Shown here: positions 25,990 through 34,850 of the stretch, one piece after another
Position numbering within the stretch: the stretch's first letter is position 1
How the letters are laid out: each line of letters begins with the position of its first letter
NCBI GenBank assembly: GCA_963575745.1
Contig: CAUYUJ010014327.1
Span: forward strand, 944,111 to 1,008,110
Length of the DNA: 64,000 nucleotides
Direction: 5' to 3'
Source of the DNA: Prorocentrum cordatum
Lineage: Eukaryota > Sar > Dinophyceae > Prorocentrales > Prorocentraceae
Translations under genes and position numbers: made by a program
The notes under the pieces: model-generated
What the model was told of the DNA's origin: nothing
What the model saw: the letters and a program-made list of their open reading frames with translations, nothing else
The model's database searches: none

Positions 25990-26270
25990 GCCCCCAAGAG
26001 GGCCCCAGGAATTCCCCATGATCATGGAGGCTCTTTGGGGCCCTTGGAGCCCTCCCGGGGCTTTCTTGAGGGTGCCTTCCCAAGCCGTCGGGCCCTCTGA
26101 GTTGCATTGTGCTTGTGTTGTCTTGTGTTGTTGAGTGTTGTGTTTCCTTGTTCTTTTTTGTCAGGGGCCGATGGGTCGCGGGCGGGTCGCGAGGCGGGTG
26201 GGTCGCGAGTGGGTCACAGACGGTGCGCCCGCCCGCCCGCGCCCTCGCTCTTATCAGCAATTGCGGCGTG
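25990..26270 (+). repeat. Left copy of inverted repeat flanking the methyltransferase gene
   Basis: About 280 bp are similar to the reverse complement of 32315-32620. Shared landmarks in order are CATGATCATGGAG, the GGGCTTTCTTG segment, GTCGGGCCCTCTGAGTTG, TGTTGTCTTGTGTTGTTGAG, a GGGTCGC-rich part, GCGCCCGCCCGCCCGCGC, and TTATC-GCAATTGCGG. Identity appears high, by eye about four bases in five. Confidence 0.85.
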
Positions 26271-26861
26271 CTACGTTATTTTGCGCCCTCCCGAGCCCCC
26301 GAGCCCCACTGGCCCTCTGGGCAAGGGTGGTTGAGAGAGCTCGCCCCCCCAACATCCCGTAAACTTTACCCTCCCCTTTCCCCCTTGGACCCCCCTGCAT
26401 TACCCTGCACCGTCCGCCTTCAAAGACCAGGCCGGGGCCGGGGCCCAGGCGCAGACCACTGCGATACCCAGTTCCTGCAATGCACTGCTAAGCGATATCC
26501 TGCAAATCAGACCCTGCAATACACTGCAACGACCCTGCGATACCCTGAAAATCATCTAACCCTGCAGTGCTCTGCAAAGACCCTGCAATTTCTTTCCTGG
26601 TCCTCATCCTCCTGAAATTTCTCCTCCTTCTCACCAACCACTCGTCTTCGTTCGCCTCTTTCCGCGGAATCCACCAGCCCTCTGGGCGGAGGTGGTGACA
26701 AGGCGCTGGGCCCTCTCAACGCCCTCTTGGGTTGGGGCCCTTGTCGGGCCCTCTCCAGCCCGCGTGGCGCCCGCGGCCGCAACGCGCAAAACACTCGGGG
26801 TCGGCGGCCAGAGGCGAGAGCTCAACCGGGGGATCGGCACCTGCAAGCGGCTAGCGGCTAG
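26271..26861. repeat. Stretch with CCCTGCAA-type repeats, 3' of the methyltransferase
   Basis: Positions 26395-26580 hold imperfect CCCTGCAATACACTGCAA-type units. The remainder to 26861 is unclassified and probably includes the 3' end of the methyltransferase transcript. Confidence 0.65.
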
Positions 26862-29800
26862 CTAGCAGGCTTCTATATCACGAAATGGGTCCCCGCGTCC
26901 AGGACCAGGATGAGGGGGCCCCCGCACGTGATCATCAGGCGCATCATCAGGTGGCTGAGGGGGCCTCTGCGCGTGAACATCGTCGAAAGCACCGGGCGAT
27001 TTCAAGACGTTGAGGATAGATGCCAGAATCGTTCCCACCTGTTGGACTGCCAGAGCCTCCCCCACCATCTTCCTGCCATCCTGCACGGGCAGGTGATCCA
27101 AGACATCATGCGGCCAGCCAAGGGTGGCCAGTAGATCGGGTGTAGTGATCAAGCGGTCCAGCTCGTATGAGTACTTCTTGGAGTTCTGTAGCGTGGCGCT
27201 GATCCGATTGATTGGGTTGGCCGCCCTGCCAAGAAGCCGATCCGGCGGGCCATCCCATCGCGCACGTTGGCCCAGGGCCCAGGAGAGCCACGATCCCCAG
27301 ATTCAAACCGCGAAAGCGACGTCCCCCCAGGATCGGCCACTTGGTTGGCGCCCGCGCCTGGTCACGTTCTGGCTGGTGTCGGCGATCAAGCCCTGCGCGG
27401 CCTGGTGGCGGGCCGCCTCGCTCTCATAGTCGTTCAAGCCCAGTTCCTTGCACCGCCTGACGTAGACACAGTCGATGATGGAGATGTCACGAGGATGCGG
27501 AGTCACGCCAGCGAGCCGAGCGGTCTGCGTCCATGGAGTTGCTCCCACATCGATGCCCAAATCAGCGCGCGCCACAACGTTCTCCGTCTCCCACACCTTT
27601 GGTTGGAGACCCGTCTTACCTGGGCCACGACCTCGCCGCTCTCCAGATCCGGACATCTGAGATGCGTTAGATTTTCTCCCTCCCAGCCGTCTCTCCTCAC
27701 TCCTCCTCCCTTCTCCTCCACTCGCACCCCCCCGCCCCTCCTCCCCCCTCCCGCGTCCGCCCGATCGGCCCGTCCATCTGGTGGACCCCCGTCGTCTTTC
27801 AATCGATCCCCACACACGCGCACGCAGCTCTCCGCAGTCCACCGTGCGCCGTAAGCCTGAAAAGCCAAGACAACCCAATCCCAGCCCAAGCCCTCCAGGA
27901 AGACCCGGGACCCAGGCCCGCGGAGTGGCCCAAGAGGGCGCCGAGGAGATTTCGAGAAGGCCCCGAAAGGGCCCAGGCCGATGAGGGGCCCAAGCGTGCC
28001 CAAGAGGTCGCCACAAAGATCTGGATACTATCTCGGATGGGGTCTCTCTTGGAACCCACTCGGGCCTCACTCGGCGCTTCTCGGCACCTCCAGGGTGCCC
28101 CCTTTATGTCACCGATGTGGCGATATGGATAGCGACGGAGACAGCAAACATGAATTCAGTTCAGCTGCCAGGAATCCCCACTGGAAGCGTCCTCTTAAAT
28201 CTTAAAGCCTGCAGCCTTAGGCCTTAGGCCGTCAGGTCAATCACTAAGGAGCTGGAGACGGGCTCCGCGGGCGGCGCATAAGGCGGACCTTGCGACGCGA
28301 TTGTTAGAGTGATGCAACCGATACTCCTCTACATCGTCGGGCGCTCGCTCTCGGATCTTTGGGAGCCACGTGTTGTTCTTGCACAAGGCCCCCTTCCGGA
28401 ACTTCTTCTTGGGCTGGGGTTGGGGCCGGGACTCTGCTGACTCTGCTGGTTCATCGAATAATATATTGTCGTCGCCGCCGCCAGCGCCGTGGAGGTCCTG
28501 GTTCAAGTCGCCGGCCCGCGGGGGAGGAGGCGTCGGATCGGGCGCGGGCCGCCCCCGTGGAGGAGGCGAATGAAACAAAGACGGCCTCGCGGAGACGTCC
28601 ATGGCGGGCCTCTGCCAGCCTCTGCTCCTGAACAAAACGCTTACGGATCGCCCTCAGATGCAACCCCTCGGGGGAGCTCCAGCAGCCCCAGGCCCCGCTT
28701 GAATCTGGACCTCAGGCCCCGACCTTCCCACGTCCAGCTGGCTGGCGCTGCGCGCGAGGCCCTCTACAATTTTCGAATACTGGGCCTGGCCCCGAAGCCT
28801 TTGGCCCCAAATGCCAGGACAACCCTAGAGGGCCCCCCAGAGAACCCCAGCGCCGAATGAACGAGTTTTTTTTGAATTACATCCCAGGGGCTTAGGCCTT
28901 AGGACCCAGGAACAACTACCAGATTTTCGATCGAGACATTGAAGCACGACGCGATGTCTGGGGCCCTCTCGGGCCCCTCATGAAGTGGGGGCCCTCCGAG
29001 TAGTAGCTCGGATGCGTTCGGAGCAGCTCGTAGCTCTTGTGGGCCCCAGTGCGGGCCCTCTCGGGGGGAGTCGCCAAGCCCCACGAGGACCCAAGAGGGG
29101 CCCCAGGAGGGCCCAAGAGGGGCCCCGAGAAGGCCCCAAGTAATGAGCCTCTAAGCTCTAAGCCGCTAAGCGCGCCGAAGCGCTGAGCCCAAGAAGGCTC
29201 CAATGGGGGCTCCAAGAGGGGCCCGAGTGGAACGCGTGACATCTTTGAAGCGAGATGTCGCGGCATCTCGCCTCCTGGGGCCCTCTTGGGACCCACTAAT
29301 TGGGGCCCTCTTGTGGCTCTCTTCGGGCCCCTCTCGGGCCCACTTGGACTCCTCTTGGGAAGTGGTTATTTTGGGGCCTTGGCGGCCTGAAGGCTCTACG
29401 TCCCCCCTAATTCAAGCTTTTGGCCACCCCATATTGAAGTCTGCTCGGGCCTGGGCCTGGGCCTGTGCCGTCGTGGGGCCCTCTTGATGACCTCGTGGAG
29501 CCCTCTTGGGACCCTCGTGGAACTTTCCTGAGGCCTACTCGAGGTCCGAAGCAGGCCGCCTACCGAGGGCCTGAAGATCTCGCGAGGTCCTGAGGCTCTC
29601 CCGAGGTCCTGAGGCTCTCCCGAGGTCCTGAGGCTCTCCCGAGGTCCTGAGGCTCTGGAACTTTCCTGGGGGTCTCCCGAGGTCCTGAGGCTCTCACGGG
29701 GTCTTTCTGGGGCCCATCCAGCCGCCGCTGGCGTCTGGGTTTTAGACGCCGCAGGCGTCTGGGTGGCCCCCTGGGGCCCATCCTAGGGCCCTTGGGGAGC

Positions 29801-32162
29801 CTCGGGGCCCCTGCCCTGACAGACCCCTGACGAGGAGCAAGGGGCGCCAAGAGCAAGGAGGCGACGCAGGAAGAAGGGGGGCAGATGGTAGCTTTTTTTC
29901 TTTTTTTTTGGGGGGGGGGTACTTAGCGCACGCGACGCCTGCCCCCCTGAATTGCACCCCCCCGAATGCTGCTCCCGGAATGCTCCCGAAATGCTCCCGG
30001 AATGCTGTGGGCCCCAGGCTGCAGCTCCCGGAAAGTTGCCAGACACGTTGCGCAACCAGTCGAACGCGACTGGATCACATGCAAAGGTGTCGAAAAGCGA
30101 CTCGACCCACTGCGCAACCTGTCGAAATGCGACTCGACGCGTTGCGCAACCTGTCGAACGAAATTGGATGTCTGGCGAACCCCATCGACAGCTGTGGCTA
30201 CATTCACCCGGCGAGCTGCGAAACCCATCGACTAACTAACACGACTAACAAATCGTCGGCCCCAAACCTTGGCCCCAAAAGTCGGTCCTGGGCAAGCTGC
30301 TGGACCAACGCGGCCTGCGGCAAGACCACTGCCTGCCAGGGCGTGGGCAACTTCTTGCGGCGCTCCCGGATGACGGAATTCACGTTGCGAATGACCGCCC
30401 TCATATCTGCCGCGACGTGGAGGTCCTGGCGCACGCCCACGATGAACACCCTGGGCGGGGAGGCGGCGGACGAGGGAAGGGAGGGAGAGAGCCGGAAGGG
30501 GGCGGGGGAGGCGAGGGGGGAGAAGGAGGTGGAGCGAGCGAGGGGAGCGAGGCAGCACAGGAGGAAGAAAGAAATATGAAAGGGAGGAGAGGCCGAAAGG
30601 TGAGACGATGGAGTAACGAAATAAAAGCACGGGAGATGGAGGGAGAGAGGGCGGTATAATTGGAAGAGGTATCAGGGACGGGCTACGCTTTCAGTCTCAT
30701 GACTTCGATCCGAACCCAAGGGCCCTGATACCGAGGACCTAGGACTGACGCAGGCCCTGGGCGCTCTGGACTGCTCGAGGGCTTCGGGGGCCCTGAATCT
30801 TGAAGACCCCCAGGCGCTCAAACTTTCGTCCTGAATTACAGGGTCAGAATCTAGAATCTAGAAATCTAGAGTCTAGAGTCTAGAATTCTAAAGTCTTCTA
30901 GATTCTTGCAGCTCGCGCGCTTAAGCCTTAGCCTTAGCCTGAAAGCCGAGGATTGAAATATTATAGCAATCGACGCTACCGCTATGCCAGGGCCCTCATA
31001 AGGCCATAGGCCATAGGGCCCTGGAAGGGCCCAAGAGGGCCCCTAAGACCCTAAGACTGAAGGGGGATCCTGCAAGCCACTTTGGGCAATTTTGGCACAT
31101 CGTTCTGGAACCCGCTTGGAGCCGTTTTGGGACCCTCTTGGGCCCTCCCGAGGCCCCTCTTGGAGCCGTGTTGCGACCGTCTTGGGCCCTTCCAGGGCAT
31201 TATGAGGGCCCTGCCAGGGGCCTTGTTAAGCCCCGCGAGGGCCCAAGAGGGGCACAAAGAGGATTCAAGAGGGGCCCCGAGCGGGCTCCAAGAAGACCCA
31301 AGAAGGCTCCAAGTGTCATCCAAGAGGGGTCCAAGAGATACCGAAAACTACTTTGCAACGAGATGCCGCGGCATCTCGCTTTGGGGCCATCTTGGGGTCT
31401 CCTTGAGGCCCTCCTGTGGCCATCTTTGTGCTCCTGTTGGGTCCTCTTGGACTCCTCTTGGGAAATGTTTCAGAAACTCATGTTAAGCCCCCTTTGGCCC
31501 CCCCATGTTGAGACTTCTTTCGGGCCTGCTTGGGGCCCTCTTGTGTCCTCTTGTGGCCCTCGTGGAGCCCTCTTGGGGCCCTCTTGGAAGTTCACGCCCC
31601 GGCGGGCGAAGCCCACGACGTTCTCGAAGATGAACGATGCTGGCATAACAATCTTCACTGATCGGACCATCTCAATTGAGACGTCGTATTTCTTGTGGGC
31701 GGCGACGTCATCATCATTCGCAAACCGCTTTCTCCTGGCAGCTGTGTAGGGCTGGCAGGGAAAGCCGGCGACGAGAATGTCTACGATCATGTCCCCTTCT
31801 ATTGGATTGCAAGGCCCACCGCACTTGGAACACATCGCCCTCTTGGAACCCGGAGCCCCCTCCAGACCGCCCATCATTTCAAACACGTCGCCGAACATGC
31901 GCCGGGGTGCGGGCCCCAGCCCACGGGCTGGAAAGAGATTCAAGGTCAACTTGGAATCGTTCTTCATATCGCAAGCGATGGTCTGGCAACTGTAGCCGAG
32001 CTTGTGTAAGGCATATATCTCGGGCCCCATGCCAGAGCACAAAGACATGATCTGCAAGTCCCTCAACTGACGGCCACGGTGAGGAAGGACGTCACTCACC
32101 AAGTGGTTCCATGTGCGACTTTCATAAGCGCATGCCGCTGCCGCTGCCGACATTGCGTCCAT
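26862..32162 (-). CDS. Split C5-cytosine DNA methyltransferase (Dcm/DNMT-like)
   Basis: At least five exon-like segments together carry the family's motifs in order. Segment a (32162 to about 31590): motif I MSLCSGMGPEIYALHKLG for S-adenosylmethionine binding, motif IV GFPCQPY with the catalytic Cys, and motif VI FENVVGF. Segment b (30450 to about 30210): VFIVGVRQDL, motif VIII. Segment c (28497 to about 28240): a basic, variable stretch, perhaps the target-recognition region. Segments d (27656-27358) and e (27225 to about 26990, possibly to the stop at 26862): the LATLGWPHD region, then VGEALAVQQVGTILASIL, motif X. The d-e intron (27226-27357) is GC-AG and restores the frame. The roughly 40-50 residues usual between motifs VI and VIII were not found, so an exon is missed or lost. 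Dinoflagellate retrotransposons are known to carry such enzymes, but no reverse transcriptase adjoins this one. Confidence 0.75.
27226..27357 (-). other. GC-AG intron of the methyltransferase gene
   Basis: 132 bp. The coding strand reads GTGACCAG|GCGCGGG at the donor and TTGGCAG|GGCGGCC at the acceptor. Removing it joins an Arg codon split AG|G and keeps the frame from segment d to e. Confidence 0.75.
28664..30200 (-). repeat. Intron of the methyltransferase gene carrying dispersed repeats
   Basis: Positions 28930-29271 are a palindrome-ended G+C-rich element similar to 35915-36248; its palindrome is at 29250-29271 with one mismatched pair. Positions 29570-29705 hold GAGGTCCTGAGGCTCTCCC units of about 22 bp. 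Positions 29965-30005 repeat GAATGCTCCCG-type words. Positions 30040-30175 contain three or four diverged GCAACC(T/A)GTCGAA-CGACT units. Confidence 0.8.
30451..31580 (-). repeat. Intron of the methyltransferase gene carrying a palindrome-bearing element
   Basis: Positions 30470-30560 are GGGA-rich. Positions 30850-30890 are TCTAGA heptamers. Positions about 31075-31378 are the GGGCCC/CAAGAG element, ending in the ACCGAAAACTACTTTG phrase and a perfect 20-bp palindrome at 31359-31378. Positions 31380-31580 continue with GGCCCTCTTG words. Confidence 0.75.
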
Positions 32163-32314
32163 CCTGATCGCAACTGACAGGCAGGTGGCCTGGTACAGCA
32201 AAAACCTTAGACGCGTATTGTTGGAGAGCATTTCGCATGTTGAATACTCTGAATCGCTCGAGCACTCTGGGCCCATGATAAATGATACATGAGGAGTTGC
32301 CAAAGCTAAGCAAT

Positions 32315-32620
32315 GCACCCCGCAATTGCAGATAAGACAGGAGTGAGTGCGCGGGCGGGCGGGCGCAGCGCCTGCGACCCACCTGCGACCCGCCCGCCTC
32401 GCGACCCGCCAGCAACCCATCGGCCCTATGACACATAAAAGGAATAAGGAAACACAACACTCAACAACACAAGACAACACAAACACAACACAACTCAGAG
32501 GGCCCAAAGAGGGCCCGACTGCTTGGGAGGGCTCCAAGAGGGCCCCAAGAAAGCCCCAGGAGGGCTCCAAGAGGGCCCCAGGAGCCTCCATGATCATGGA
32601 GCAATTCCTGGAGATATCTT
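32315..32620 (-). repeat. Right copy of inverted repeat flanking the methyltransferase gene
   Basis: It is the reverse-complement partner of 25990-26270. It lies about 150 bp 5' of the proposed methyltransferase start. Confidence 0.85.
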
Positions 32621-32639
32621 TGGGGCATCTTGGAGCCTC

Positions 32640-32975
32640 CTCGGGGCCCTGTTGGCGGCATATAGAGTAGAGTCTAGAGTCTAGAGTCAGTGTCAGCGTC
32701 TAGAGTCTAGAGTCTAGAGCCTTCAGAGGTGCCCGAGAGGGCCCCGAGACGGCTCCAAGAGGCCCCCAAGAGGGCCCCAGGAAGGTTACATGATCATGGG
32801 GGCGTCTTGGGGCCCTCTTGGGGCCTTCTTGGGACCCTCTTTGGGGCCTCTTGGAGCCGTCTTGGGGCCCTCTCGGGCCCCGGAGCCCCCTCCAAGGGCC
32901 CAAGAGGGCCCCCAGAGTGATTGGATCTCGGGGGTGGCGGAGATCCAATCAGGCGGACCCGGAGGGCCAAGACAG
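32640..32975 (+). repeat. TCTAGAG heptamers and direct copy of the 25.4-kb hairpin element
   Basis: Positions 32662-32720 are AGAGTCT units. Positions 32720-32975 match 25365-25600 in the same orientation, including one GATTGGATCTC ... GAGATCCAATC hairpin at about 32919-32952. Confidence 0.85.
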
Positions 32976-34320
32976 CTTTTTTTACTGGAGAGCGCGAAAG
33001 CGCAGGGGGTAAGGCGTCACCCCGCACGACACTGTGCAATCGAGCGGGGGAACGGGGCAGCCAGTGCGCTGCCACAGCACCGAGAAAGGTGAGCCACGGT
33101 CGGGGCGGGCCTGCGTCCACCCCCGTGCTCGAGTACACTGAGTACTCCGATGTCCCTCCAACCGCCGAGAGGAGGGAAAAAGATGTGTGCGGCGCTGCTG
33201 CCCCCTGAGGCCCTGAGGCGGGGTGCCTGACACCATGCACACCACGACAAAAATGCGGTGCCGTACGCCGTAACCTGCACCGCCAGTCAGGACGAGAAAC
33301 GCAAAGAAAGCCAAGATCGACCGCCGGACGGCGAGACCTGCCGCCCCAGGTGCAACGAGCGCCAGGACGACGGCATGCCTCGCCCCAGACTGAAATCTGC
33401 ACTGGGGGTCAGTCCCATCGGGCCATATACATACTGAAACAAATACAGGGCGACGCCAGGACGACAGCCAAGAATCCCCAGGTGTACCTAACCCTGTGGG
33501 CGGACGCCTGGACGGCCCCTGGTCTGCCCCAGGTGCGGGCCCGACTCGCTCCCTGAGCCAGTGCCCCCATGGCGGGCCCTCCAGGGCCTCCAGGGACCCG
33601 CCGCCTTCCGCTCCAACGAAAGGGACACAGACTAGCAGGCAGACGAGACAGAGAAGGGAAGGCCGCGGTCGGGGTTCTATGAACCCCCGCGCCAGACCCT
33701 ACCATGACACAGTTCATGAAACAAGAAATCTTGAGCCCCACGTGGGGGAACAAAGAGCCGTCCTTGCAAGGGTGCTGCTCCATGGATGCTACTCCACTGG
33801 GAGGTGCTTTCAGGGGTAGCACGTTCCGTCTGTCTCTCGGGCCCTTACCTGGGCCCTGGGCCTGGCACCGCGCGGTCTCCCACGTGCGATGCTAATATTA
33901 TCGTGCGCCTGCGTGCCGGCGCGATGAACGGTTTTCTGGGACCGCCTCAGGAGCAGCATCCCCGCGCTTGCAAACCGAGTACGAGTGGTCCCCATGAACC
34001 GGCTTCAAGCGTTGCCTGAGGCAACGCCTCGCCCCACATGGCTAGGGGCGATCCAAGGCCCTCGGCGGGTGACCGAACCAGATCCACAATTTACTCGGGC
34101 GAAACGCTATCCATGCGGCCTTTGCCGCACGGAGCCAGGTCTGATGGACCTGAACCGAAAGAGTACGCATGCACCTTCCCCCTGAGGCCCTGAGGCGGGG
34201 TGCCTGATACGCGTGCTTGCACAGCGCGCGAGTGCACGCGTACGCAGAACAGGACGGTGGCTCGGCCTGGCCTCGGCCCAGGCGTGGTGGAGACACCCGA
34301 CCTTTAGTAGTCACTTTAAA
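32976..34320. repeat. Unclassified stretch with a 31-bp direct repeat
   Basis: CCCCCTGAGGCCCTGAGGCG, extended to about 31 bp by GGGTGCCTGA, occurs at about 33201-33230 and 34179-34208. The block between may be a duplicated or inserted unit. Open frames give no recognisable product. Confidence 0.55.
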
Positions 34321-34507
34321 CTTTAGTCACTCATCGTTTCCAGTACTCTGCCCAGCAGCTTGCACCAAGGGAGCCTCGTCCTCTTCAGAGGCAAGAGAGT
34401 CAAGAGACGCCCGGACCCTGCGCATCGCATTGGGTAGAGAGGAGGGGGAGACGGCGAGGGAGAGATAGAGAGATAGAGAGATAAAGAATAGAGAGAGAGA
34501 GGGAGCA

Positions 34508-34541
<34 letters not shown>

Positions 34542-34850
34542 GGAGAGAGAAAGAGGGAGAGGGAAACCAATGAAGAAGTGACCCTGGGGCTGGCCAGTGT
34601 GCTGCATTGCGGGGTAATGCTGAGGGAATAATGGTCTCCTTTGAGTTTCTGAGGCGGGGTCTCCGGACTCCCCCGAGGCTGGTCGCCCAGGCCCAGGCCG
34701 TTGCTGCAAAAAAAAGGCGGCGAAGAAGGAGTGGGAGAGGAATTGGAAATTAAAGCATTGATGGGGGGCTGTTGGATGGGAACCGCCTGGGCCTGGGGAC
34801 GCATACGCACAATAATCAAGTCGCATTCCTAACTGGACGTCGTCGGGCTC
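34321..34850. repeat. GA dinucleotide array and spacer
   Basis: Positions 34430-34565 are GA/GGA-rich, with a clean GA run at about 34510-34535. The rest lies directly 3' of the next gene. Confidence 0.7.
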
